A stretch of 64,000 bases of DNA from Schistocerca nitens (Eukaryota > Arthropoda > Insecta > Orthoptera > Acrididae): positions 645,354,974 through 645,418,973 of the forward strand of contig NC_064616.1 of assembly GCF_023898315.1 (NCBI RefSeq), read 5' to 3'. Shown here piece by piece: positions 22,272 to 34,375 of the stretch (position 1 is its first letter; each line of letters starts with the position of its first letter). Made by a program: the position numbers and the translations under genes. The notes below the pieces were generated by a model. That model was not told the origin of the DNA. It worked only from the letters and a program-made list of their open reading frames with translations, and made no database searches.

Positions 22272-25200
22272 TTTCTCAGGATCTATGCACCCAAATTGCG
22301 TGAAAATGAAATCACATGTCAGTTCTAGAATAATATATTTGTCCAATGAATACCTGTTAATCATCTGCATTTCTTCTTGGTGTAGGAATTTTAATGGCCA
22401 GTAGTGTAACTATGTCCAGCTGTAAGGAAGGTATGGATTTGACGTGGAGTACTGTGACAGCAAAGGGAGAGTATGTCAAGTCATAAAAATGGTGCCAATT
22501 TTTCTATTTCCTAAGCCACTGCCGTCAGCAGGGTGTATTTCCGATACTTCGCTCATTTTCGAATGTCGTTCAACTGAGACCGCAATCGTAATGTTTAGTT
22601 GTAAGTACAGGGGTAAAATATATATGAGGCCGGTTTTTTCCAGGACAATTGTGTCTATGAGTGCTTGGCGTGCAGCTCTGGTGACCTGTGGCGGGAGTGA
22701 TTCACATATCCTATTAATGGTAGGAGCCATCCCAATGGAGAGGCCTGTTGGAGTGTAGGAATGTAGCTGACTTAACTGTGTTGCCCTTTAGATGGCCGAA
22801 TAGCGAACTAATACTTAGTATGCGTTAGATACCTTTCATGATCGTGTGGAAATCTGAGAAGATTCAATATGGACGTGTGTTTGCGCTGGACCATTATTTC
22901 CTCCCATGTAAGTTGTTCGGTTGACTGCTTCTGCATATTTCGCGCCTTATTTAGTTGAGGGAACATCGATTGTGGTGTGTGCATCTAACAGGTGAAAGAG
23001 GGATGGAAGACACGTTTGCTGGTTCTCTAGACATGAGAAACACGTTGGTTGACTTTATAAATTATAGGGATGATTTGGAATTTGTTACATCACTGACATC
23101 GGTATTCACGAGCGGAAATATCAGTTTCCTCTATTTTTTCTTTTCTTTTTCTTTTTTTTTTAATTCTCTTCGCAGACAGGATAAGTCTCTAAGTTACTCA
23201 GTGGTTTAGAGCACTCTCCACCTCGCTGAAGTTTGGGGTTTGTAGAGAAATAATTTCCAGTTTATCTCTTCAGAATTATGTTGCGCGAGCAATCGGTAGG
23301 ATACTGCTGTGTGCTTGATATCGAGAAGTACAGCGAAAATGGTATATATTATGGCAATCCATGCGAAAATGCATGTGTTCTTGTAATCCCAGGGTCTGGA
23401 GATATGTGAAGAAAAGCAAGCAAGCAGGTACAGACCAGGAACAGTCACGCGTTTGTGCTGAAGGGAAATGAGCCCGAATTTGTAGAACAGTTCTGAGAGT
23501 GACTTCAGTCCACTGACAGCACTCTGGTCACGTGTTGAGAGTGGATGACTTGTGAATGTCGGCTGTGGGAAAATATCTAGTGCTGCGAGGAGTATGTATG
23601 ATGCTGTCTGTCTTCATGGTATATGTACGAGTGTCTGGTCGTCGATAGCTATACGAATGATGTAAATGAGGCGATTTTTGTATGGCGCAGGATACGAATT
23701 ACATGTTTACTATAGTGACACAGCACGCGGTTATATATTGCTGGGTTGGAGATCGGTTTCACGGTCTAATATTTAACCTTCTGTCCTCAGGGCAGAGCAG
23801 TGCAATTGAGTAATAGTGTTTCCGTATTTCGTCAATCTCTGTAGGCCACTTTGCAAGGTTTAATTGTCGGTGCACATGCTGCTGCTTGACCATAAAGGTA
23901 CTGTGGCTTATGTTCCGACATATGTTTGTGGGAAGTAATCAAACTACTATTCAAGTAAAAACAAAATCAATTACGTATGTCTAGTCGAAATAGGAGGATA
24001 GATTAGACATGGTGAAATGTGATTTCAATGCACTGAGAAGTATATCTGAACGTAAGTGGTGATAGATTCATTTTGTAAACAGATGCACAATATAGCAAAG
24101 CAAGTGTTCAATTGGACCTGCTATAGTGTACAAACAGGACGGGCAATAGGGCTGTAACAATAAGTCCCTTCATCGGGACCCCTAAGTGTACCTTCACATT
24201 TTCCTTGTTGTTCTATCAATAGTGATGTTGATTACAGTACACTAACCTACATCGGTGATGTGTTTCCAAGCATTACATCTGCCAGTGCGGTATTCATTAT
24301 CCTTCATAATACTTGTTTGAGAGAATCTTGGCAGGATGCAGCACCTTCCAGAAGCGCTGATTCGAAGACTTTGTCAGATAATTTGCTGGGGCTGAGGAGA
24401 ATCAAGACATATAGCTGGTGTGAGTGTAGGTATACCATAACGTTTTCAGGCGCTGTACAGATATAAAAGATAACTGCACTGTTTGTGTAAAATGTGTATA
24501 TATTACAGTGTAATGTTACTCTGGCTTATGTTGTGACATGACCAGAGAAAATGAGTGTGTGTCCTATCGTGAGGGACATATAGATTCACCGCAATGATAA
24601 CTGCAAGGGTATGAGAGAGTTTTTTACGTGGAAAATTATGTGTGCTATAGATATTGAGATTCGTTCCAGAATCATAGCCGTCCATAGGAGACATTACATG
24701 TAAAGCGATTGGTGTCAGTCTGCAGCAGCAATTGTTATATTTAATTGTAGTTACACTGGTAAATATGTTTGTGGTTCCCAGTATTATTGTGAGTCTTGTT
24801 TGTATTTGATGATTTGTAGACAACTTCTGCACGGTTTAACTGCCAGTGAAATATGGTGATGTGTACAAAATAGTTTTTTGCCACTGAAAGTATCGTCTGC
24901 AGAAAACAACGGCAGACGGTGCTCCCACACCAGCATCAGCAGCAGTTTGATGGGTAAATTCAGCGCTGGATCCGCACCGCAGCTATGCAACATCATGTCA
25001 GCAATGGCGCCTAGGTGAACACGTATTTCAACAGGAATTTCTCTGGTGCCATGCATGAAAGAGATGCCATCACCTCATGCTTGCGGGACCCGAACTGACA
25101 CCTGTGCAGAGTCGGTGGTGTTTGTGTCAGGCGTAGAGTGGCAGGATGTGTTTTTATTCGCTGTTTAAACTATATACCATTGATTTCACCGACCAACAGG

Positions 25201-26937
25201 ATACTGCAAATTAAAAAGAAACTACCCTGACATGTGAAGAATATTGAATTAATTAATTTGCATTATGTAAAATGCAGTACAATAGTTTAAAGGGGGTGGG
25301 TGACAAAGAAGAATGCACCAGAAATGACGTTCAAAAGCATGTGAAATTCGAAAAGTGTAGTAGAAAATGGTGGAAGGACATAACTAATTACTTAATTTGG
25401 TATCAAATGCTGTACAATAGTTTAAAGAAATAGGGCAGTTGTGGAAAACCACTTAATAGAACTAGAGGTTATTTGCCGACATAGGGCCGAACATAAGGTT
25501 AAGACACCCAGAGTACAGTGCCGAACATTAGATTATGCAACATGTTTGCCCCACGTAATTACTTCTTACAAGACCGACATGTTTCCAAACAGCGGAGAAT
25601 GATGAGCAGGAGAAATCCTGTTATGAGATCCTTCCTCTCCACTGATTTCCATGTATTCCATACACAGCATTCGATTTCCAGACAAATTCTTTAACTAAAT
25701 AAATAAACTATATCCATATACTGCCATAAATAATTAAATAATATTCTATACATTGTCTAAAGCATTTAAACAATATTCCACACACTGCAACCGAATTCCC
25801 TCCAAATGACTGATCAACTGAGTATTTTTCCTGCCAATTTCCAGGAGGGAGGGTGGGAGAATAGGGGTTTCACCAGAGGGGGAGAGATTAATTAATTTAT
25901 CAATTTAATTAAGTAGTCAATCAAATTTATAAGAGTGAGTGGGGCCATCCAATAATTCAGGCCTGAAACTGTAGTTGTATCAGCGAGGTGTGAGGTTTCC
26001 TGAGGGGGTGGGGGAGCAATAGGTTAAGTGCCTGTCAATTAAAAGGATGGATCCTTTTAGCAGAACAATAGGTTAGGTACCTGTCAATCAAAGGAGAACA
26101 ATAGGTTAAGTACCTGTTAATGAAAGGAGAACAATAGGTTTGCCTCTGAGTGCATACCTGCTCCTGATGTAGGCAACCTGCATTAACAAAATGGACTGAC
26201 GCCTCATTGACCCACTACTGATCGTGTGATTTTGGCAAAGCTACCAATGTTGTCAATGTTACAAATAAAAAGTACGACTGTGGTAAATAATTTACAATTT
26301 GTATGTATTTTCGAAAAAAAACTGTGAGTAAAACAATACTTCTTTTGGGTCCCCAAGGTGCCTGCACCTGTGGTATGGGTCAGTCTCACCACCTCCTACT
26401 CATGGCCTGGAGTTAACAAAGTTCTCCCACGCTAACAATATTGTATGTTATTAAGAGGTTAATTCTATATTAATAAGTGTCACACAAAACTTATTATAAC
26501 TCAGAGCAGGTAGTTATCAACTTAATATATGTGAACAAAAACTTTGTGCTCCAGATTGCAATGGGGTAAGTACCCCCTCTTGCCTCTCCCTTGCAGACGC
26601 CTATGGCTGAATCACGAACAAAACTGAACCAAGGCCCCGACGAGCTTGTTTCAGTTTCTGGGATTTCGCTTACACGACAGGCCAACATGAATATGTCACA
26701 TGAAGCTGGATATAAGTCGAGAACCGAGAAAAAGTCACTCACTAATGAAAACAATGGAACGTTCCAATTGGAATTCGCCCTAATCTACAAAATCAAATCA
26801 ATCAAATTTTTGAAACATGTGCTCTTCACAGATGACAAAATATATTAAATTGGGTTCTAAAGTGGACCGGTTGGTGTGGAAAAAGCCAAAAAATGTACAG
26901 GAACCTAAAAATATTGCATGCACAGCGAAATATATAG

Positions 26938-26985
26938 GAAAGACTATCGTGGAAAGGACTGTCATGGAAAGGACTCTCGTGGTTT
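26938..26985 (+). repeat. Three copies of a GGAAAGGACT-type 16-base unit
   Basis: GGAAAGACTATCGT, GGAAAGGACTGTCAT and GGAAAGGACTCTCGT follow each other directly. Confidence 0.75.
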
Positions 26986-28814
26986 GAGGCTGAGTGTGTC
27001 ATGCAAGTGTAAGAGAACTAAGCCGTTAATGCAAGGATTTAAATGCAAACTGTTATATGAAAAAATCACAAAATAATTTATTAAAAAATTTATATACTCC
27101 TGGAACAGAGAGGAAACTTTTGTTTAATCAACATCATGAGCCCCAGGCATAAAAAATGCTAAACACAGTAATGATTGCTTCACAATGCATCTTATGTGTT
27201 ACAAACTCCTCCTGCCATCATATATAATCCCAACAGCAAATTCGTGGTCCATACAGATACAAAGTCAGGAAAAGGAAGTTATTACGTGAAATTACTTAAT
27301 CAAGAACCTGAAAACAGCTCAGGAAGAAATAGGTCCTGAAGTAACAGCAACTGATCTTGTAGATTCCTTGTCTGGAAGACTATAGGTCCTGAGACGAGCC
27401 AAAAGACACCATGCAAAAAATCAGAAGTGAAGGAAAATCTGTATGAATACTTTTTTGTACACAATTTTCGTTTCTTCTTCATTATTTATTTTTGTATAAA
27501 AAGTTTTTTATTGTTTTATATTACTTCTGTATATTCTTTTAAAAAGATAATGAAAATTTTGAGTTAAATGTAACAAAAATACAACAATAAGGAAACTTTG
27601 GAGTGTTTTTGTGTGAACTTCATTGTAGTGTTGTGTTCTAGTATATGCATCCCTTAAGTAGGAAAATGCAATTACTTCAAGATGGGCTACCCTCACATCA
27701 GGGTGTTACGAAGAGATGCTTCCACTACACAGTGGGTTTCACCAGTCTTTCCCAGAGTTTATCTCAATGTACCGGGTCTGCAGGTCTTTTTTTTTTTTTT
27801 TTTTTTAAAGAATTTGGCAAATTTATCTTTTTCACTATTTTACTCAGTTATGTATCAGTCAGTATATGTTTTGGAGTTCATAATAATATTTTATACTGAA
27901 TTTTTTTTAATGTCTTTCAACCAAGTTGCCAGCGTGCGTTCCCACAGTGCCTACGTGCTGAGTTGAACCATGGCAGCAGCATTACGCCACCGTTTCCAAT
28001 AATCTGCTGACAAATGCAGTCGTGCGCACCTGTAGGCAGGCGGTAGGGGGTGTGAGAATGGAGTTAAATGGCAGTTGCTGGCTGCGTCGTGGAGCACAGA
28101 ACACAGTCTGGTGGCTCTCTTGTGCTCTAGTTTTGCAACGGAGCAGACAGTTGCCTCTGTCTCTCTAAACCAGTTTTCAAACCTTTCAAGTTCATCTTCA
28201 GATGGTTTCAGGAAGTTACATCATTACTGCTAGCATAATGCTGGGTGCTGGCTCTATAACAAAAAGATGGGTCACACTTTAATGTATCGCCATGACTATA
28301 GCTTATCTGTCGATATGGATCTAAATTTAGTTTTTTCTTACTGCGATGATATAGGAGGCTTTTTTCAATTAGTGTCCATCTGTCTGCCTCCATTTTGATG
28401 TCCAGTAGTTATATCAGTACACACACTTCCACACAAACTAAATTAATTTACACTCTGACAGCGAGACTTTTCCAGCATCCCGCCTGCGCTTTACAACTGT
28501 TGCTTGTAACAAAGATCTTCACAGAAAGATATGGCATAGGCCTACTTTGTACAGAGATGTAATTTGTTGTTCTTTACATGTATTAAAGTCGATATAAGGG
28601 CAAGTATTTTAATCACAATAGCGATAACATGAGAGCACAAGATAAAATAAATAAATAAATAAATTACTACCAGAACAAACTTCAGGTGATCTGATATCTC
28701 ATTTCTATTTGTATATTACAGGAAGTTTATAGCACTATTTTTATTTTTTTATTTTGATTGGCATTAACATGAATACCCAGGAATCAATAATACAGAGTTA
28801 TTGTACCTGCAGTG

Positions 28815-29150
28815 AGATGCAGCTGTCTGTATGACTAGGACCTTTATATTTAAATTAATAACAAATCTTCAGATGAACTGTTGACTTATTTCTGTTGTTA
28901 GTTAGCATGATGTGGGGTATTATCAAGAGTAGATTCTGTATATTTTAGCTAAAGGTATATGTATAAAAGTTATAGTGATTGTAATGGACTAAAGCTGTTT
29001 GTATGGCTGTACGCTTTATATTTAAAACATCATGCACAAAAGTTCTTTAACTGTTGACTTATTTTTATTCTTACATTAGAGGGATCTGGAATATTGGTAA
29101 AGGCAGCTTCTGTTTGTTCCAGCTAGAATTAATATGTATAAAAGTACTGA
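28815..29150 (+). repeat. Two tandem units of about 165 bases
   Basis: Unit 1 (about 28818-28978) and unit 2 (about 28991-29150) share AGCTGTCTGTATG/AGCTGTTTGTATG, CTTTATATTTAAA, AACTGTTGACTTATTT and ATGTATAAAAGT in the same order. Confidence 0.75.
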
Positions 29151-29828
29151 TTTATGTTAGCAGTAGAGGACTTTAACATTTAGAAATATAGTACAGGTTT
29201 CATTCTGTGGTAGGAGATTACATTGACACCCGTGTAGTTACGATGTAAGGAGAGGGAGGGGGGGGGGGTTCACTGTGTGATTACTTGTTTTGAACTAGCA
29301 GATCTTCAAAGTTCTGAAGGAAAAATTTGTTTCTCAGTTCAGTTTGATCATTGAGTAGGTAGTCAGGTGCTGTATTTGTGTAGATAAATATTTCAATTTC
29401 TTCAAGAAGGTCAAGTATTGTGCCTTTGTTGGCAAAATGGAGTATTTTTTAAAAGTTACAAAAAGAAAAGAACTTTTTTATTTGCGATTGGAAAATTCTG
29501 TAACATGAGATTTACTCTACCAATATATGTGCCTACAACATATTAAAAATCAAATTAACATTGAACAAATATGTTTTCAAGATATATAATTTTAAAGTGA
29601 ACAGTTCCTGACGAAGACTGCCAAAATTTCGGCTGTCTTCTGTTTTGTGCGCAGTGCGTGTCGCTGAAAAACTGCACATATTTTGCTGCACTGTTTGCCT
29701 TTTGAAACATCTGATGTGTCAGTGCTGTAGGATAATTCATGCCCTTTCACACTGTAAGTGTTTGTACCATGTGTACGTATTGTGCATCTTACGAGTGAGC
29801 TCCTGGCACAGCCCTACAACCGCTGCAG

Positions 29829-30400
29829 TTCCTAATCAGGTGTGAATTATTTAGTCTCACCTGAGTGATTTGGTGATTCAGTTTTTAAATCTCTGCATGT
29901 TAATCTAATTTATTGAACACAGTTCTTGTGTTTTTTGTGTGTCTACAGCAGAGTTCCATAGTGCATGTTGATAGTCATTTGTTCTGAAAGCTAGTGACCG
30001 TATAGTCATGCAGCAGCAACCGGCTGAGGCACACGCAGCAACAGGAAAGTAACCGATTTTGTGACATCTTACGAGTTCCTAACCAGGAGCGAATTGTGCA
30101 GTTTCATATGGTGCTTTGATACTTTAGGTTCTTGAGTTTCTGTGTGTTAATTTAGTACTAAATGGGCACAGTTCTCGTGTTTTGGTTTGAATCTTAAAGT
30201 AGACCAATTTTGTGACCATTTACAAGTTCCTAATCAGGAGCAGGGTATTTGGTCTGACCTGTGTGCTTTGTAGTCCAGTTTTAGAACCTCTGTCTGTTAA
30301 TCTAATTTATTAGACACAGTTCTTGCTTTTTCCTCGATGTCTACAGTAGAGTTCCATAGCATGTGTCGAGTGTCCATGTCTGTCTGCGTAGTGTAGTTTT
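29829..30400 (+). promoter_or_regulatory. Repeated 5' UTR monomers of the LINE (putative internal promoter region)
   Basis: Three imperfect units begin GTTCCTAATCAGG or GTTCCTAACCAGG at about 29829, 30074 and 30227. Each is followed by a TGTTAATCTAATTTATT- and CACAGTTCT-like stretch. Many LINEs carry their promoter in such repeats; activity here is inference. Confidence 0.6.
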
Positions 30401-30414
30401 CCACAGTCTTTAGT

Positions 30415-31400
30415 ATGGACAGGAAATGTGATTACAGTGTGCAGATGGAAGCTGAGTTGCTGACACTTCGCTCTCAGCTCCAGGCTGTAATGACTTTAGT
30501 TACACAGCTTGAAGCTGCAATGGATGGGCATCACTGTTGTGGGTTGGCTGTGGGGATCCAACGGACGTCCAGTATGTCTGAATCCACTGATCAACATGTA
30601 CCAGTGACCAGACCAGTCACTGCTTGCACTGGGTTGACACCTCACCCGTGGTTGAGTGGGAGGTCAACTCAGGGTGTGGCAGGCAGTGAGAGACTTCCCA
30701 TGGGGCCACACAGAAGGCCTCCCCAGTTTGTCTGACAAACAGGTTCCAGGTGCTGTCTGTGGGCTGACACTGTCCCTCAGCCAGATGCAGTCGCTGGTCC
30801 TGTTTCAGAGGAAACCTCTCAGTGTGCAAGATTCGGACAATCACAGAGGGTGGGATTATTGGTAGTTGGAAGCTCCAATGATAGGCTTGTTATGGGGACC
30901 CATAGGGACAAGGCTGCCAAGGAGTGGAAGAAAGCCAATGTGCACTCCATGTGCATACTGAGTGGAGTCATTCCAGACTTGGAATGGTTCCTTCTGGATG
31001 CCACGAAGAGCACAGGGTGCAGCCAACAGCAGGTAGTGACTCACACCAGCATCAATGGTGTGTCTCATGTTGGATCAGAAGAGATTCCGTCTGGTTTTGA
31101 GCAGCTAACAGAAATGGTAAAGACTGCCAATCTTGCTTAGAAGATGAAAGCAGAGCTTACCATTTGCAGCATAGTTGACAGGACCGATTGTGGAACTCTG
31201 GTACGCAGCTGAGTGGAGGGTTTGAATCACAGGCTCAGACTGTTCTGCAACCATGTAGGCTGCCGATTCCTTGACTTGCACCATAGGATGATTGGGTTTC
31301 GGGTTCCACTGAATAGGTCAGGAGTCCACTATATCCAGGAGATGGCTACACTGGTAACAGGGGCTGTGTTGTGCGGACTGGGTGGCTTTTTAGGTTAGAG
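30415..31400 (+). pseudogene. LINE ORF1 remnant, esterase-like
   Basis: Starts MDRKCDYSVQMEAELLTLRS, whose Leu spacing suggests a coiled coil, and stays open for 106 codons. It then breaks and resumes in other frames: LLVVGSSNDRLV (about 30853), the GSS block of the esterase-like ORF1 of CR1 LINEs, and EGLNHRLRLFCNHVGCRFLD with VPLNRSGVHYIQE (about 31215-31345), the later block. ORF1 proteins of this type bind the element RNA. Several stops make this copy non-functional. Confidence 0.72.
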
Positions 31401-31484
31401 GGTCTCAGGGAAACACAAAAAGGACTTCAGTCTCAAAGGCTGCAGGTTGAACACAAGAGGAACATACATCCAGGAACCATTGGT

Positions 31485-32340
31485 ATACCAGTTGTAAATT
31501 ATCGTAGCTGTGTTGGGAAAGTACCAGAGCTCCAAGCACTAATAGAAAGCACAGATGCTCAAATTGGTATAGGCACTGAAAGCTGGCTAAAGCTGAAGAT
31601 AATTTCAGCCAAAATTTTTGCAAATACGCTCACAGTCTACAAAAAGAATAGCCTAAACACAGTTGGCGGTGATGTGTTAGTTGCTGTTAGAAGTAGTTTA
31701 TCCTGTAGCAAAATTGAAATAGATAGTTCTTGTGAGTTGGCTTGGGAAGAGGTCATTCTTGGCAACCAGAATAAAATAATAATTGGATAGTTTTACTGAC
31801 CTCCCAACTCAGATGATACAATTGCTGAAAGGCTAAAAAAACACATACCCAATGCATACAATTATAGTTGGTGGTGACTTTAATTTACCTTCGATATGCT
31901 GGCAAAAGTAAGTGTTTAAATCCAGAGGTACTCATAAAACATCATCCAAAACTGTGCTAAATGCATTCTCTGAAAATTATTTCGAGCAGTTAGTTCATGG
32001 ACCAACGCAAATAGTAAATGGTTGTGAAAACACACTTGACCCCTAAGCAACAATCCTGAGCTAATATCGTACATCAAAACAGATACAGGGATTAGTGAAT
32101 GCAGGGTTTCCATAGTAAGACTGAATATTGTAACCCCCAAATTCTCCAGAAATCAATGAAAGTATACCTACTCAAAAAAAAAGCATATAAAAATTCACTT
32201 GATGCCTTCCTGAGAGGCAATCTCCACTCCTCTCAAATTAACAATGTAAGAGTGGACCAGGTGTGGCTTGAATTCAGAGAAATAGTATCAACAGCAATTG
32301 AGAGATTTATACCAAATAAATTAACAAATGACAGAGCTGA
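31485..32340 (+). pseudogene. LINE ORF2 apurinic-type endonuclease remnant
   Basis: VNYRSCVGKVPELQALIEST leads to IGTESWLKLKI, which holds the metal-binding Glu, then GGDVLVAVRSSLSC and FYXPPNSDD with a stop at X. TIIVGGDFNLPSICW near 31860 supplies the GDFN motif. The final SDH motif is not readable. APE-type endonucleases nick target DNA to prime reverse transcription. Stops at about 31790 and beyond break the frame. Confidence 0.8.
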
Positions 32341-32699
32341 TTCCCCTTGATACACAAAATGGGTCACAATTGTGTTCCAGAAACAACGAAGAAAGCATGC
32401 AAATTCTCCAAGACTGGTGATCTGTTACAGAAGCTCGAAACTTAGCGTGGATTTCAATGTAAGATGCTTATAATAGTTTCCACAGTGAAATTCTCTCTCA
32501 AATCCTGGCAAAAAATCCATAAGATCTTGGTTGTATGTAAAGTATGCGGGCGGTAAAATACAGTGAATGCCTTCTTTGCGCAATAGCAATGAAAATATTA
32601 TCGACGACAGTGCTGCCAAAGCAGAGTTACTAAATACTGCCTTCTGAAATTCCTTCACCAAAGAAGACAAATAAAATATTCCAGAATTTGAATCAAGAA

Positions 32700-33850
32700 A
32701 AGCTGCCAACATGAGTTACTTAGAAGTAGACATCCTTGAATTAATAAAAGTAAGTCAGTTTCCTTTCAGAGTATGCTGCTGCAATAGCTTCATATTTAAC
32801 AATCATATATAACCACTCATTCAACAAAAGTTCCATACCCAAAAACTATAAGTTGCACAGGTCCCACCAATATTCAAGAAAGGTGGTACGAATAATCCAC
32901 TACATTACACGCCCACATCATTAACATTGATATTCAGCAGGATTTTGGAACATATATTGTGTTCGAACATTGTGAATTACCTCGAAGAAAACAATCTATT
33001 GACACAGTCGGCATAGATTTAGAAAACTTTGTTCTTGTGAAACACAACAAGCTCTTTACTCATGTAAAGTGTTGAGTGCTATTGACAAGGGATTTCAAAT
33101 TGATTCCGTATCTCTAGATTTAGAGAAGGCTTTTGATACTGTGGCATTCAAGCGGATTGTAGTGCAATTGTGTGCTTATGGAATATTGTCTTCCTTATGT
33201 GACTGGATTCATGATTTCCTGTCACAGGGGTCACAATTCGTAGTAATTGATGGAAAGTCATCGAGTAAAACAGAAGTGATTTCTGGCATTCCATAAGGTA
33301 GTGTTATAGGCCATCTACTGTTCGTTATCTATGTGAACAATTTAGAAGAAAATCTGAGCAGCCATCTTAGGTTGTTTGTAGCTGATGCTGCCGTTTATCA
33401 TCTGGTTAAGACATCAGAAGATCAAAACAAATTGCAAAATGATATAGAAAAGATATCTGTATGGTGCAAAAATTGACAGCTGACCCTAAATAATTAAAAG
33501 TGGAGGTCATCCACATGAGTGCTAAAGGGAATCTGTTAAACTTCGGTTACACACTAAATCAATCAAATGTAAAGCCTGTAAATTCAACTAAATACCTAGG
33601 AATTACAATCACAAACAACTTAAATTGGAAAGAACACATAGAAAATATTGTGGGGAAGACAAACCAAAGACAGCATTTTATTGGCAAAACACTAAAAAAG
33701 TGTAACAGATTTACTAAAGAGACTGCCTATACTATGCTTGTCCGTCCTCTTTTGGAGTACAGCTGTGCAGTCTGGGATCCTTACCAGATAGAATTAATGG
33801 TGTACATTGAGAAAGTTCAAAGAAGAGCAGCATTTTTTGTATTATCGTGA
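32700..33850 (+). pseudogene. LINE ORF2 reverse transcriptase remnant
   Basis: VPPIFKKGGTNNPLHYTPTS (about 32858) is the fingers motif and DSVSLDLEKAFDTVAFKRIV (about 33100) the first palm Asp. ISGIP-stop-GSVIGHLLF (about 33285) follows. The catalytic block reads LFVADAAVYH (about 33375) instead of LFADDTVVY, so one Asp of the pair is lost. The thumb is KYLGITITNNLN to RPLLEYSCAVWDPYQ (about 33590-33790). It is dead by stops and by the active-site change. Confidence 0.85.
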
Positions 33851-34229
33851 AACAGGGGAGAGAGTGTCAGTGACATGATGTTTGGTGTGGACATCATTAA
33901 AACAAAGTATTTCTCATGAAATTTGAATCACCAACTTTCTCCTCTGAATGCAAAAATATTTTGTTGCCATCGACCTACATAGGGAGAAATAATCATCATT
34001 GTAAAATAAGGGAAATCAGGGCTCACACGGAAAGGTACAGGTGTTTGGTTTTTCCATGCACTGCTTTAGATTGGAATAATAGAGAATTACTGTGAAGGTG
34101 GTTCGATGAACCCTCTGCCAGGCACTTATGTGTGATTTGCAGAGTATCCACGTAGATGTAGGTGTACTTTGTAGACTAGAAAATCAGATTACATTTACTT
34201 GGACATGCATGGTATTTCCTGTTCCGCGC

Positions 34230-34375
34230 GGATATGAGTGTTGCTGAGAAATTGCACTTACCTGTTGCACTGTTCTCCTTTTGTAGTAGCTGATGCCAGT
34301 CCATTAGGATAATTCATGCCCTTCAGGTTATATATGTTTGTGTCATTTGTCTTGTGTATGTTAGGAAATCAAATT
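34230..34375 (+). repeat. Second copy of the LINE 5' region
   Basis: GGATAATTCATGCCCTT at 34307 and its surroundings match 29649-29775, with shared GCTGAGAAATTGCAC/GCTGAAAAACTGCAC and GTTGCACTGTTCTCCTTTTG/GCTGCACTGTTTGCCTTTTG. The decayed LINE is thus bracketed by direct copies about 4.6 kb apart. Confidence 0.75.

Larger units (their letters stand above)
20808..22406 (+). mobile_element. Tc1-like element inserted in arm A''
   Basis: Ends are inverted repeats starting CACTACTGGCCATTAAAATT and abut TA on both sides (20806-20807, 22407-22408). Removing the element and one TA restores the sequence of arms A and A' (GGAAA..ACTATGTCC). It is 1599 bases with a nested SINE and about 1.4 kb without it, the usual Tc1 size. 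Confidence 0.92.
19790..26217 (-). repeat. Arm A'' of the large inverted repeat
   Basis: Reverse complement of arm A over its whole length, ending in CCCACTACT at about 26209-26217, with a Tc1 element inserted at 20808-22406. It lacks both SINEs of arm A and the extra internal duplication, and has single uninterrupted copies of the target sites. It includes the 33-base tandem array near 26030-26140, reversed. The ends of A and A'' face outwards as inverted termini. I find no unambiguous target duplication outside them; GATC occurs on both sides but may be chance. Confidence 0.85.
26218..29639. other. AT-rich intergenic DNA with minor repeats
   Basis: No gene is supported. Frames at 26494-26754, 26591-26848 and 27645-27966 are short and lack motifs. 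It contains a poly-T run (about 27787-27806), an AAAT tract (28640-28662), a G run (about 29258-29269) and the repeats listed separately. Confidence 0.5.
29640..34165 (+). mobile_element. Nearly full-length but decayed CR1-like LINE
   Basis: Order: a 5' UTR with repeated monomers (29829-30400), ORF1 (30415-31400), an APE-type endonuclease (31485-31900), a reverse transcriptase (32700-33850) and a 3' UTR with GAAGGTGGTTCGATGAACCC and TCCACGTAGATGTAGGTGTA near 34096-34165. All coding parts contain stops or frameshifts. The exact 5' end is uncertain because the same 5' sequence recurs after the element. Confidence 0.85.

Noticed and set aside
8195-26217. Polinton/Maverick or an integrated large DNA virus
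   Set aside because: No polymerase, integrase, packaging ATPase or capsid motif is legible in any frame, so there is no support beyond the long inverted ends.
30617-31068. Minus-strand frames opposite LINE ORF1
   Set aside because: Shadows of the plus-strand LINE coding sequence.
32425-32712. Minus-strand 95-codon frame
   Set aside because: Shadow of the LINE region between endonuclease and reverse transcriptase.
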